From assembly GCA_002391555.1 (NCBI GenBank), contig DGFG01000140.1:1-13275 (forward strand): 13,275 nucleotides of DNA, in the 5' to 3' direction. The translations under genes were made by a program, and so were the position numbers. The stretch comes from Firmicutes bacterium UBA3906 (GTDB taxonomy: Bacteria; Bacillota; Clostridia; Caldicoprobacterales; DTU083). Below, piece by piece: positions 1 through 7,771 of this stretch. Every line of letters begins with the position of its first letter. The stretch's first letter is position 1. The notes under the pieces were generated by a model, which worked only from the letters and a program-made list of their open reading frames with translations, was not told the origin of the DNA and searched no databases.

Positions 1-13
1 GTAGTAGACATGC

Positions 14-42
14 TTGACAACCACAATATATTGATATATTAT
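14..42 (+). promoter_or_regulatory. Sigma-A type promoter for nrdG-nrdD
   Basis: The -35 box TTGACA (14-19) is a perfect consensus match. It is separated by 17 bases from the -10 box TATTAT (37-42, five of six). Transcription would start near 49-50, just before the riboswitch aptamer at 64. The position upstream of a riboswitch and terminator, and ahead of nrdG, makes it the obvious promoter for the nrd operon. Confidence 0.85.
21..36. promoter_or_regulatory. Putative NrdR box in promoter spacer
   Basis: The 10-base perfect palindrome CAATATATTG (24-33) sits between the -35 and -10 boxes. Aligned with the known NrdR-box consensus acaCwAtATaTwGtgt, the 16-mer at 21-36 matches 12 positions, including all ten core positions; the mismatches are in the outer flanks. 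NrdR is the ATP/dATP-sensing repressor of ribonucleotide reductase genes. NrdR boxes usually occur in pairs about three helical turns apart. No good second copy lies downstream, and the upstream one, if present, would fall at or beyond the window edge. The core match and the location before nrdG-nrdD make the call likely. Confidence 0.7.
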
Positions 43-63
43 ATTTATAGCTAAAAATTTAAA

Positions 64-184
64 ACATATGACGAAGGGGAAGCAGGTGTGAATCCTGCAC
101 AGGGCCGCTACGGTATTGAATTGAAAATTCTAAGTCCGATTGCCTGACTCATATGTAAAGCACATTTAGTTCCCGGAACCGGAA
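64..184 (+). promoter_or_regulatory. Cobalamin (B12) riboswitch
   Basis: The closing stem P1 is eight perfect pairs, 64-71 with 149-156. Inside it, GCAGG (82-86) pairs with CCTGC (94-98) across a GTGTGAAT-type loop, followed by GGGCCGCTACGGTA (102-115) and the B12-box-like AAGTCCGATTGCCTG (132-146). These are hallmarks of the cobalamin family. Between CGGTA and the B12 box there is only a short hairpin (gaatt/aattc, 118-130), so the large peripheral arms of class I aptamers are missing and the core resembles the compact class II type. After P1, TTCC (170-173) can pair with GGAA (181-184) as a P13-like hairpin whose loop could kiss the CGGT at 111-114. The aptamer core is 64-156. The family call is firm; the subclass and exact ligand are inferred. 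Confidence 0.9.
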
Positions 185-204
185 ATAATGTATAGGCTAT
201 TATG

Positions 205-236
205 CCGCGCATTTCTGGTGAAGTGCGCGGTTTTTT
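205..236 (+). terminator. Riboswitch-controlled intrinsic terminator
   Basis: CCGCGCATTT (205-214) pairs with AAGTGCGCGG (221-230) over ten positions, one of them a wobble pair, with a six-base loop. Six T residues follow (231-236). It lies between the aptamer and nrdG, so it is the expression platform. An alternative pairing of 178-186 with 211-219 (nine pairs, one wobble) would block the upper left arm and loop and act as antiterminator. Confidence 0.9.
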
Positions 237-267
237 ATTAACTTTTTGGGTTTAAAGGGTGGATAGT

Positions 268-1020
268 ATGTGGATACAGGGCTATACAAGACTTACACTT
301 CAGGATTATCCAGGTAAGATAGCAGCTATGTGTTTTACAGGAGGGTGCCAGCTAAGATGTCCTTACTGCCATAATCCAGATCTGGCTTTAGCCATGACTA
401 AAAATGGTAATGAAGATACTGAAAATGTAGCCCTTTCCTTCCTGGCTTACATAGAAAAACGTAAGTCCCTGCTCGATGGCATTGTCGTTAGTGGAGGAGA
501 ACCCTTATTACATAATCTACAGGGCTTCCTTGGCAAAGTCAAAGAGTTAGGTCTATCCGTCAAGCTGGATACCAATGGCCTATTACCAGACCAATTAAAG
601 GAACTTATAGGGGCTGGCTTAGTAGATTATGTAGCCCTAGATTACAAAAGTAGTCGGGAGAACTTTATGGAGGCTACAGGCCTAAGCAGATTTAAGAAGC
701 AGGCCACAGTAAATAGCTACTATGATTCCTGGCTGTTAACCCTTAGTTACCTAAGGGGCAACAGGGTTCCGTATGAGTTAAGAACTACCCTGGTTAAGGA
801 GCTACACCCATTAGATATACTAATTCGTATGGCGGAGTCCATATGCAGGGGAGCTAGTAGTCGAGAACTTTGGTTTCTACAGACTTTTGAAAAGACGGGA
901 CTTTTAATGAATGATTATAGCAAAGAAAAGATAAGCCTATCTGCCTATTCTAATAAAGAGATGGAGGTGATTGGGCAAAAGCTTAAAAAGATAATTCCTG
1001 GTGTCATGTTAAGACGATAA
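268..1020 (+). CDS. nrdG: Anaerobic RNR activating protein (radical SAM)
   Basis: Radical-SAM activase that makes the glycyl radical on the class III ribonucleotide reductase encoded next door. The 250-residue protein carries the CxxxCxxC iron-sulfur motif (Cys27, Cys31, Cys34) in the context GGCQLRCPYCHNPDL. It also has GGEP (76-79) and DTNG (101-104), typical of the SAM-binding barrel. The N-terminal phrase QDYPGK and the overall pattern fit the NrdG2-type activases rather than the shorter E. coli form; the C-terminal extension is somewhat long. I chose ATG at 268 because AAAGGGTGG (254-262) sits five bases before it. An in-frame GTG at 259 would overlap that site and has no good one of its own. 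nrdD follows after 29 bases, so the two form an operon under the upstream riboswitch. Confidence 0.9.
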   Translation: MWIQGYTRLTLQDYPGKIAAMCFTGGCQLRCPYCHNPDLALAMTKNGNEDTENVALSFLAYIEKRKSLLDGIVVSGGEPLLHNLQGFLGKVKELGLSVKLDTNGLLPDQLKELIGAGLVDYVALDYKSSRENFMEATGLSRFKKQATVNSYYDSWLLTLSYLRGNRVPYELRTTLVKELHPLDILIRMAESICRGASSRELWFLQTFEKTGLLMNDYSKEKISLSAYSNKEMEVIGQKLKKIIPGVMLRR

Positions 1021-1049
1021 GAAAATCCAATAAACTAAGGAGAATAATC

Positions 1050-3131
1050 ATGGTTATTGAATATCAGGTTAGAAAGAGAGATGGGCAATTAGTAGCCTTC
1101 AATATTGAAAAAATAAGCAAAGCAATTCAGCGAGCCTTTGAAGCTCAATCTGTAAGCTATAGTAAATCGATACTAGAACTCTTAGCTTTAAGGACAACAG
1201 CAGAATTTGAAGCATGTGTTAACAAGGGTATTATCTCAGTTGAGCAAATCCAGGATGCTGTCGAGTTTGTCCTAATACAAGCTGGCTATGCTAAGGTGGC
1301 AAGGGCATACATCCTATATCGAAAGCAGCGTGAAAAAGCCAGAAATGCTCTAAATACACTGATAGACTACCGCAAGGTAGTGGACGACTATGTAAAGAAT
1401 ATAGACTGGCGCGTAAAGGAGAACTCAACTGTCAGCTATTCGGTTGGAGGCTTGATTCTGTCAAATAGCGGAGCTGTAACCGCTAACTACTGGCTTTCAG
1501 AGATCTTTGATGAGGATGTAGCCAATGCTCACAGGAATGGGGACATGCATATACACGACCTGTCTATGTTGACAGGCTATTGTGCAGGCTGGTCTCTACA
1601 TCAGCTAATCTCTGAAGGGCTCGGGGGTGTGCAAGGAAAAACCACTTCTGCACCAGCCAAGCACCTTGCGACCCTTTGCAACCAGATGGTCAATTTTTTA
1701 GGTATTATGCAAAATGAATGGGCTGGAGCCCAGGCATTTAGTTCCTTTGATACCTACCTAGCACCCTTTGTAAGGACGGATAATCTAAACCAAGATCAGG
1801 TGCAAAAGTGCGTTGAATCATTTATCTATGGGGTAAACACACCCAGCCGCTGGGGTACCCAGGCTCCCTTTACTAATATTACTCTGGACTGGACAATACC
1901 CAAAGACCTAGCAGAGAGGCCCGCTATTGTAGGGGGCAAAATGATGGAGTTTACATATGGGGATTGTCAAAGGGAAATGGATATGATTAACAAGGCCTTC
2001 CTTACAGTTATGCTAGAGGGAGATTATGAAGGACGTGGTTTTCAGTACCCTATCCCAACCTACTCTATTACTAAGGACTTTAACTGGTCAGACACTGAGA
2101 ACAACAAGCTACTTTTTGATTTGACTGCCAAGTATGGTACACCCTACTTTTCTAATTATGTAAACAGTGATATGGAGCCTTCTGACGTACGTAGCATGTG
2201 CTGCCGCCTGCGTTTAGATTTGCGGGAACTCCGTAATAAAAGAGGGGGTTATTTTGGGAGTGGAGAAAGCACTGGTTCAATAGGAGTTGTTACCATAAAC
2301 CTGCCCCGTATTGCTTATTTATCAAAAACGCCAGAGGAGTTTTATAAGCGTCTGGATGATATGATGGACATAGCAGCTAGATCCTTAAAAACTAGGCGTG
2401 AAGTTATAACTAGACTACTTGATGCTGGCTTATATCCCTATACAAAACGCTATCTAGGTACCTTTAAAAATCATTTTTCAACCATTGGGCTAGTAGGTAT
2501 GAACGAGGCGGGACTAAATGCCCCATGGCTTAAAGCAGACCTTACCAACCAGGAAGGCCAGCAGTTTGCCAAGGATGTTCTAATTCATATGCGAGACCGC
2601 TTATCTGACTATCAGGAGCAGTATGGGGATCTATACAATTTAGAAGCAACCCCTGCTGAGTCAACTGCCTATCGTCTAGCCAGGCATGACTTGGCAAGGT
2701 ACTCGGATATTATAACGGCTGGAAACCCTGGACAGGCACCTTACTATACGAACAGTAGCCATTTACCCGTTGGTTATACTGATGATATATTTAAGGCACT
2801 CGATATCCAAGACAAACTACAAAAGCTATATACAAGTGGTACGGTATTCCATGTATTTCTTGGTGAAAGAATGCCTGGCTGGAGGGCTACAGCTAAGCTA
2901 GTGAAAAAAATCGCTGAGTCTTATGAATTACCCTACTATACTATTAGTCCCACATACTCTATATGTAGTGAACATGGGTATTTGGCAGGAGAACAAGTTA
3001 AGTGCTCGATTTGTAATGAAAGCACAGAACTATACAGTCGTATAACTGGCTATTATCGTCCAGTAAACAACTGGAACGAAGGGAAGAGGCAAGAGTATAA
3101 CGAGCGAAGAAAGTATAGAATTTCCTCTTAA
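1050..3131 (+). CDS. nrdD: Anaerobic ribonucleoside-triphosphate reductase (class III)
   Basis: Glycyl-radical enzyme that reduces ribonucleotides to deoxyribonucleotides under anaerobic conditions. The 693 residues show an N-terminal ATP-cone (about 3-95, starting with VRKRDGQLVAFN), the allosteric dATP/ATP site. The catalytic barrel has Cys178 (YCAGW) and Cys384-Cys385 (MCCRLRLD), where the thiyl-radical cysteine is expected. Near the C-terminus, the zinc site appears as Cys639, His642, Cys652 and Cys655, with His in place of one Cys. The glycyl-radical motif is RITGY, so the radical residue is Gly667, followed by the usual PVNNWNEGK. The start has AAGGAGA at 1037-1043. The gene is intact and follows nrdG closely. 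Expression is likely set by NrdR, by the B12 riboswitch and allosterically through the ATP-cone. Confidence 0.97.
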   Translation: MVIEYQVRKRDGQLVAFNIEKISKAIQRAFEAQSVSYSKSILELLALRTTAEFEACVNKGIISVEQIQDAVEFVLIQAGYAKVARAYILYRKQREKARNALNTLIDYRKVVDDYVKNIDWRVKENSTVSYSVGGLILSNSGAVTANYWLSEIFDEDVANAHRNGDMHIHDLSMLTGYCAGWSLHQLISEGLGGVQGKTTSAPAKHLATLCNQMVNFLGIMQNEWAGAQAFSSFDTYLAPFVRTDNLNQDQVQKCVESFIYGVNTPSRWGTQAPFTNITLDWTIPKDLAERPAIVGGKMMEFTYGDCQREMDMINKAFLTVMLEGDYEGRGFQYPIPTYSITKDFNWSDTENNKLLFDLTAKYGTPYFSNYVNSDMEPSDVRSMCCRLRLDLRELRNKRGGYFGSGESTGSIGVVTINLPRIAYLSKTPEEFYKRLDDMMDIAARSLKTRREVITRLLDAGLYPYTKRYLGTFKNHFSTIGLVGMNEAGLNAPWLKADLTNQEGQQFAKDVLIHMRDRLSDYQEQYGDLYNLEATPAESTAYRLARHDLARYSDIITAGNPGQAPYYTNSSHLPVGYTDDIFKALDIQDKLQKLYTSGTVFHVFLGERMPGWRATAKLVKKIAESYELPYYTISPTYSICSEHGYLAGEQVKCSICNESTELYSRITGYYRPVNNWNEGKRQEYNERRKYRISS

Positions 3132-3191
3132 AAGCCTAGCTTAGAATAAAGTTCTATAGGACATAGGTCGGATAGTCCATAGCATTTAGCT

Positions 3192-3222
3192 AAGGATTTC
3201 AAGGGCCCTTGTCCTTTTTTTT
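3192..3222 (+). terminator. Terminator after nrdD
   Basis: AAGGA (3192-3196) pairs with TCCTT (3212-3216). Inside it, CAAG (3200-3203) pairs with CTTG (3208-3211) around GGCC, with a three-base bulge, and a run of eight T ends at 3222. A second weaker hairpin precedes it (CTAT-GGAC with GTCC-ATAG, 3154-3182). The T run makes termination of the nrd transcript plausible. Confidence 0.7.
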
Positions 3223-3280
3223 ATTCTTGAAGCCTAAAGTTTATTTATAAAACATACCATTTACAAAGGGGGTGTAGCAG

Positions 3281-3376
3281 ATGAAGGTCTTTTTCCTTCG
3301 CAAGAACTATATAAAGTGGGCTATCCTAACTGTAATTGGTATATTAGTACTCGTTGTTATACTAAAGCTTATATAA
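3281..3376 (+). CDS. Putative 31-residue single-pass membrane peptide
   Basis: A short frame beginning MKVFFLRKNYIKW and ending VVILKLI, preceded by AAAGGGGGTG (3265-3274) at suitable spacing for ribosome binding. Residues 14-28 form a continuous hydrophobic helix with no charged residue, and the N-terminus has Arg7, Lys8 and Lys12, so an N-in orientation is expected. The sequence resembles the membrane anchor at the front of some clostridial cell-wall or sporulation enzymes, but it stops after the helix. No continuation is seen in the next 100 bases, so it is either a stand-alone micropeptide or the remnant of a longer gene. It stands alone after the nrdD terminator. Function unknown. Confidence 0.55.
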   Translation: MKVFFLRKNYIKWAILTVIGILVLVVILKLI

Positions 3377-3436
3377 GCTCCCTTAAGCTTAACCAATAAC
3401 AAGCAAGAAGCAAGATATTTTGCTAAAAAACCACCC

Positions 3437-3465
3437 TTTATTATGAATAAATAGTGTGTTAAAAT
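3437..3465 (+). promoter_or_regulatory. Weak candidate promoter for TIM-barrel gene
   Basis: TAAAAT (3460-3465) is a reasonable -10 box. The -35 position, TTTATT (3437-3442) at 17 bases, is poor, matching three of six. It is listed because the gene at 3524 needs a start site after the terminator at 3192-3222. Read-through from upstream is the alternative. Confidence 0.3.
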
Positions 3466-3523
3466 ATATGGGCATTACTTAAAAACACAAATGAAAAATT
3501 CGAATAGTGGGGTGGAGAGGCTT

Positions 3524-4192
3524 ATGACTTATATTCCAGATATTAAGGGCAATTTGAGAAGACATATGATAGAGGTACCAGAGGTCATACAAAAAGCTAG
3601 TGGTATTAGGGTGTTTGGCAAGCTGATAAAGTCTCTTGCCTTTACTACAGATGTGGCAGTTATAAAAAATATAAATGCAGATGCTATTATTGCGGTATAT
3701 CCCTTTACTCCTCAGCCTGCTATTACAAGTGCTCTAGCAGGTGCTGCTAATGTGCCCATGTTTTGCGGAGTAGGCGGAGGCCGAACTACAGGCAAAAGGG
3801 TAGTAAACCTAGCCCTGGATGCAGAGTTTGAAGGGGCCTTTGGGGTTGTATTAAATGCGCCTACCTCCAATGAAACAATCAGGGCTGTAAGTGAGGTTGT
3901 TGATATACCCATCATCATAACTGTTGTGTCTGAGCATAGGGATATAAAGGCCAGGCTAGATGCCGGAGCTCAGATTTTAAATGTATCGGGTGCCTCCAAA
4001 ACCATTGATATAGTTAAAAAGATAAGGGATGCCAATCCCTATGTCCCCATCATTGCTACCGGAGGGCCGACAGAGGAGACCATTTTGGCAACTATTGAAG
4101 CAGGGGCCAATGCGATTACCTATACGCCACCGACTCCAGGTGAGCTATTCCACGATCTGATGGCAAAGTACCGAGAGCAGCTGGCAGAATAG
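3524..4192 (+). CDS. TIM-barrel protein of unknown function
   Basis: A 222-residue soluble protein with alternating beta strands and helices of a small (beta/alpha)8 barrel. Strands include DAIIAVYP (53-60), FGVVLNAP (106-113) and PIIITVV (129-135). Glycine-rich turns GVGGGRTTGKR (82-92) and IIATGGPTEE (177-186) look like phosphate-binding ends, as in ThiG-, HisF- or KDPG-aldolase-like barrels. I recognise the pattern as a family common in Clostridia, but I cannot assign a reaction or substrate. The start at 3524 is chosen because the G-rich site GTGGGGTGGA (3507-3516) lies seven bases upstream. An in-frame ATG at 3491 would add 11 residues but has no ribosome binding site. The gene stands alone, convergent with aroA, and gives no pathway clue. 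Confidence 0.75.
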   Translation: MTYIPDIKGNLRRHMIEVPEVIQKASGIRVFGKLIKSLAFTTDVAVIKNINADAIIAVYPFTPQPAITSALAGAANVPMFCGVGGGRTTGKRVVNLALDAEFEGAFGVVLNAPTSNETIRAVSEVVDIPIIITVVSEHRDIKARLDAGAQILNVSGASKTIDIVKKIRDANPYVPIIATGGPTEETILATIEAGANAITYTPPTPGELFHDLMAKYREQLAE

Positions 4193-4230
4193 TATCTGCT
4201 AGAATAGTATTTAATACAATAGATAAAATT

Positions 4231-4261
4231 AAGGCTCAGGTTTTATTTTAACCTGAGCCTT
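4231..4261 (-). terminator. Hairpin terminator containing the aroA stop codon
   Basis: A perfect 12-pair stem (4231-4242 with 4250-4261) with a seven-base loop, lying between two convergent genes. On the minus strand it is followed by TTAATTTTA, giving a U-rich tail, so it should end the aro transcript. The plus-strand tail is poorer but the stem may also serve the TIM-barrel gene. The aroA stop codon occupies 4243-4245 in the loop, so terminator and coding end overlap. Confidence 0.85.
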
Positions 4262-5535
4262 TCTAGTGTCTCAAAAAAGCCTGGATAGGAGATATCCACC
4301 CATTGTCCATCTAGGATACTAGTTTGCCCCTCTGCAAGCAGGCCTGCTACAGCGCAGGTCAGTGCAATCCTGTGGTCCATAGAGCTTTGAATAGCCGCTC
4401 CCTTTAAGGGCTTTGGACCCCTTATAATCATCCCGTCATCAGTGGCCTTAATATCTGCACCAAGGGCTTTTAGCATATTAACTACCGTATCGATCCTGTT
4501 AGATTCTTTGACTTTGAGTTCTTTAGCGTCCCGTATTACTGTAGTCCCTTTTGCCTGGCTGGCTGCTAGGGCTATTATGGGTATCTCATCTATGAGCCTG
4601 GGTATTAGGTCTCCCTCAATAGTGGTGGCCATAAGGCTGGATGATTTTACCAGGATATCTGCTATGGGTTCACCCTGGCCATTACTTTTTGGATATATGC
4701 TAATATTTGCCCCCATTTGCCTGTAGACATCAAGGATCCCTGACCGGGTGGGATTAATGCCTACATCCTTTACTAGTAGGTCTGACTTTGGAGTTAGGAG
4801 GGCAGCGGTTATAAGATAGGCAGCCGAAGAAATATCTCCTGGTATCCTTATGTCCTGGCCGTATAGCTGGTCCGGTGGCTCTATGCTTATGGTATTGCCA
4901 CTGGTTTTTATACTGCAGCCTAGCTGCCTTAGCATGATCTCTGTATGGTCCCTTGAGGCCTTGCTTTGGTGTATCCTTGTTATGTCGCTAGCGTAGAGGC
5001 CAGCTAGTAGGATGGCAGACTTTACCTGGGCACTAGCTATGGGCATCCTGTATTCTATACCCCTCAAGGTTCCAGATTCACTTGGCCCTATAGATAGGGG
5101 CAGGAGGTCACCCTGACTGGCCCTAATATTTGCCCCCATTTGAAGCAGGGGCCCTACAATCCGTCCCATAGGCCTCTTTCTTAGAGAGGAATCTCCATCT
5201 AGCCTAGTTTCAAAGGCTTGGCCAGCTAGGATACCAGCTATAAGCCTGGCTGTGGTACCTGAGTTTCCAGCGTATATAGTTCCTTTTGGGGGGACCAGGC
5301 CACGAAGGCCCCTACCGTATACTATGAGTTCATCCTTGTCGGTCCTTATCTTGACTCCCATAGATTCAAAGGCCTTGGCGGTATCTATACAGTCCTGGCC
5401 CCTAAGGTAGTTTTTTATCCTGCTAGGCCCCTTTGCTATAGAGCCTAGCATTATAGCCCGATGGGATATTGACTTGTCTCCAGGTACCTGGACCTGACCT
5501 ACAAGGCCCTGACTTGGGTCTATATCTACTCTCAT
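4243..5535 (-). CDS. aroA: 3-phosphoshikimate 1-carboxyvinyltransferase (EPSP synthase)
   Basis: Joins phosphoenolpyruvate to shikimate 3-phosphate, the sixth step of the shikimate pathway. The 430-residue protein has PGDKSISHR (18-26) with the substrate lysine Lys21, GNSGTTAR (90-97), RPMGR (121-125), SAQVKS (168-173), GDISSAAY (233-240), the catalytic Asp316-Glu317 in LIDEIP and KESNR (343-347). The SAQVKS form, as opposed to the enterobacterial SSQF form, points to a Firmicutes-type class II enzyme. The Gly of the NSGT motif is retained, so glyphosate sensitivity cannot be judged by eye. ATG at 5535 is preceded by GGAGGT (5541-5546). It is the last gene of aroF-tyrA-aroA, 33 bases after tyrA. 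Confidence 0.97.
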   Translation of the reverse strand: MRVDIDPSQGLVGQVQVPGDKSISHRAIMLGSIAKGPSRIKNYLRGQDCIDTAKAFESMGVKIRTDKDELIVYGRGLRGLVPPKGTIYAGNSGTTARLIAGILAGQAFETRLDGDSSLRKRPMGRIVGPLLQMGANIRASQGDLLPLSIGPSESGTLRGIEYRMPIASAQVKSAILLAGLYASDITRIHQSKASRDHTEIMLRQLGCSIKTSGNTISIEPPDQLYGQDIRIPGDISSAAYLITAALLTPKSDLLVKDVGINPTRSGILDVYRQMGANISIYPKSNGQGEPIADILVKSSSLMATTIEGDLIPRLIDEIPIIALAASQAKGTTVIRDAKELKVKESNRIDTVVNMLKALGADIKATDDGMIIRGPKPLKGAAIQSSMDHRIALTCAVAGLLAEGQTSILDGQWVDISYPGFFETLERLRLK

Positions 5536-5568
5536 CCTTTACCTCCACCTATATATCTATCTACCTAT

Positions 5569-6669
5569 TTATCTAACATTTGCCTTTAGACCAACCCCTC
5601 TTAGGAGGGACTGGGCCTTTTCTACTGACCTTTTATCATCTAGGGATAGGACCAGGCAACCTGGTTCATCCTCCCTACTGTTTATTACCCTGATATTTTT
5701 TATGTTAATATCACTGTGGCCTAATATGGTAGTTACAAGGCTGATCATGCCAGGCTTGTCCTCAACATCGACATAAAGCTCATAAAAGGGCAAGAGGTAT
5801 AGACTCTTCATAGCAGGAACATCATCCCTGTAAGCCTTGGCCCTACTGAAAAAGTCCTCTAGGCCTAGCTGGTCATCCTGGCTTAGAACATGGCAAAAGC
5901 TTGACAGGTCTTTGATTAAGCTTTTTACAAGGCCAAGGAGCTGGTCCTTGTTGGCCAGGCTAATCTGACTCCACATCTTTGGGTTTGAGGAGGCAATCCT
6001 GGTTATATCCTTAAAGCCGCCTGCTGCTAGCCTTGAGGCTAGGTGATCCTCCCCATCGAGCCTCTGTACTGTATTTACCAGGGCAGCGGCTGCTGCATGG
6101 GGCAGGTGACTGACTGCCCCAACCTTTTCATCATGGTCCTTTGCTGAAATTATTAGGGGTAGGGCTCCAGTTGAAGCAACTAGCTGGGTTAGGGTATCTA
6201 GTTCTTCCTTTGAAACCTTTTCCTGAGGGGTCAGCATATAGTAGGCGTTTTCAAAGAGGTGGGCAATAGAGGCATCATAGCCACTTTGCTCTGTACCTGA
6301 CATGGGATGGCCACCAATAAAGTGGACATGGTCTGGTAAAAGGTCTTTGGCCAGGTCCATGATTTTGCCCTTTACGCTGGCTGTATCAGTAATTATGGTA
6401 CCACTTTTAACTCGGCTAGAGAGGGCCTTAAGTAGGTCTTTTATTGTATCTATTGGGGTACATAAAAAGATAAGGTCAGACCCTATAGCAATATGGTCAA
6501 GTTCACAGGTCTTATGGTCGATAACCCCTTGTGCCATTGCCTTTTCAAGGTCGGCCTCATTGACATCAACAGCTACTATATAAAAATCTGGATTTGTTCT
6601 CCTAAGGGCCTTGGCAAGGGATCCCCCTATAAGACCTAGGCCCACAATTGTAATTTTTTTAATCTTCAT
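5569..6669 (-). CDS. tyrA: Prephenate dehydrogenase with C-terminal ACT domain
   Basis: Oxidative decarboxylation of prephenate to 4-hydroxyphenylpyruvate, the tyrosine branch. The 366 residues have an N-terminal Rossmann motif GLGLIGGS (10-17) for [12 protein letters not shown] (119-127), and HLPH (188-191) carrying conserved active-site histidines. The helical dimerisation domain ends near residue 280. Residues 297-366 form an ACT domain ([14 protein letters not shown], then INIKNIRV), which in such enzymes usually binds the end product tyrosine for feedback inhibition; this regulation is inferred. It lies 20 bases after aroF and 33 before aroA, so cotranscription is likely. The ribosome binding site is AGGGAG at 6680-6685, about ten bases from the ATG. 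No chorismate mutase domain is fused. Confidence 0.95.
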   Translation of the reverse strand: MKIKKITIVGLGLIGGSLAKALRRTNPDFYIVAVDVNEADLEKAMAQGVIDHKTCELDHIAIGSDLIFLCTPIDTIKDLLKALSSRVKSGTIITDTASVKGKIMDLAKDLLPDHVHFIGGHPMSGTEQSGYDASIAHLFENAYYMLTPQEKVSKEELDTLTQLVASTGALPLIISAKDHDEKVGAVSHLPHAAAAALVNTVQRLDGEDHLASRLAAGGFKDITRIASSNPKMWSQISLANKDQLLGLVKSLIKDLSSFCHVLSQDDQLGLEDFFSRAKAYRDDVPAMKSLYLLPFYELYVDVEDKPGMISLVTTILGHSDINIKNIRVINSREDEPGCLVLSLDDKRSVEKAQSLLRGVGLKANVR

Positions 6670-6689
6670 CTAAATCTAGCTCCCTGTGA

Positions 6690-7703
6690 TTATAGGTCTC
6701 TGCCAAGTATTTGTGCTATACCCCTAATATCATCGAGAAGGGCAGTAAAGCTCTCAAGGTTTAGGGACTGGGGACCATCGGACAAGGCTGTGGCAGGCTT
6801 GGGATGGACCTCTACCATCAGGCCGTCAGCGCCTGCTGCTATGGCAGCCCTGCTCATGGGCGTAACTAGTCTCCAACTACCTGTTCCATGACTGGGATCC
6901 GCAAAAACCGGCAGGTGGCTCAGGTCCTTGGCTATGGGTATACTTGAAAGGTCCAAGGTATTGCGGGTATAGGTTTCAAAGGTCCTAATACCCCTTTCGC
7001 AGAGGATTATCTGGTAGTTGCCCTCATTCATAATATACTCGGCAGCATTTAGCCATTCTTCAATGGTGGCTGAAAGTCCCCTTTTTAGCATAACAGGGAT
7101 CTTCATCCTACCAACCTCTTTAAGGAGGCTAAAGTTTTGCATATTACGGGCACCTATTTGAACAATGTCAATATACTTTGCTGCCAGCTCCAAGGACCTA
7201 GTAGAGACTACCTCTGATATAACTAAAAGGCCTGTTTCCTTTCCTGCAGTGGCAAGTAATTTAAAGCCCTCCTCCTCAAGACCTTGAAAGGAGTAGGGGG
7301 AGGTTCTAGGCTTAAAGGCTCCGCCCCTTAAGATCTTGACCCCCTTGCTTTTTAGGTAGTGGGCAGTAGTAAATATTTGCTCTTCGCTTTCTACTGCACA
7401 GGGGCCTGCCATTATTGATATCTGCTTTCCGCCTATTTGAGTGCCCTTAATATCAAGGAGTGTGTTTTCTGGTTTAAATACCCTACCAACTAGCTTGTAG
7501 GGCTCTACTATATGGACTATCCTATCAACGCCAGGCATTAGTTCTAGGGGGGTGTTGGCCAAAATCCGCTTGTCTCCAATAACGCCAATGATAGTCCGCT
7601 CCGACCCCTTTGAGATATGAACACCAAGCTCAAGGTCAGCTAGTGCTTGTTCTATGCCTTTTACATCCTTATTACTTGCACTAGCCTTCATTACGATTAC
7701 CAT
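6690..7703 (-). CDS. aroF: DAHP synthase, type I beta
   Basis: Condenses phosphoenolpyruvate and erythrose 4-phosphate to DAHP, the first and usually rate-setting step of the shikimate pathway. The 337-residue protein has an N-terminal ferredoxin-like regulatory domain (about 1-70), followed by a (beta/alpha)8 barrel with [40 protein letters not shown] and FADPSHGTG. Cys102, His272, Glu298 and Asp309 fall where the divalent-metal ligands of the Thermotoga-type enzyme are found. The N-terminal domain in that subfamily mediates inhibition by tyrosine or phenylalanine, so feedback control is likely. The start at 7703 has TGGAGG (7711-7716) seven bases away. It is the first gene of the tight aroF-tyrA-aroA group and may have its own promoter. 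Confidence 0.96.
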   Translation of the reverse strand: MVIVMKASASNKDVKGIEQALADLELGVHISKGSERTIIGVIGDKRILANTPLELMPGVDRIVHIVEPYKLVGRVFKPENTLLDIKGTQIGGKQISIMAGPCAVESEEQIFTTAHYLKSKGVKILRGGAFKPRTSPYSFQGLEEEGFKLLATAGKETGLLVISEVVSTRSLELAAKYIDIVQIGARNMQNFSLLKEVGRMKIPVMLKRGLSATIEEWLNAAEYIMNEGNYQIILCERGIRTFETYTRNTLDLSSIPIAKDLSHLPVFADPSHGTGSWRLVTPMSRAAIAAGADGLMVEVHPKPATALSDGPQSLNLESFTALLDDIRGIAQILGRDL

Positions 7704-7771
7704 ACTTTTGCCTCCATTTTAGATTCTTTGAATAAACTTATGCCCTATTAAGGGCAGGTTAGTATGTGACT

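Noticed and set aside
259..267. GTG at 259 as the nrdG start
   Set aside because: It overlaps the purine-rich site AAAGGGTGG that best serves the ATG at 268, and has no ribosome binding site of its own.
3491..3523. ATG at 3491 as the start of the TIM-barrel gene
   Set aside because: No ribosome binding site precedes it, and the G-rich site inside this stretch is correctly spaced for the ATG at 3524.
7741..7756. TGCCCT/AGGGCA hairpin as a terminator
   Set aside because: The stem has six pairs and no T run follows on either strand, so termination is unlikely.
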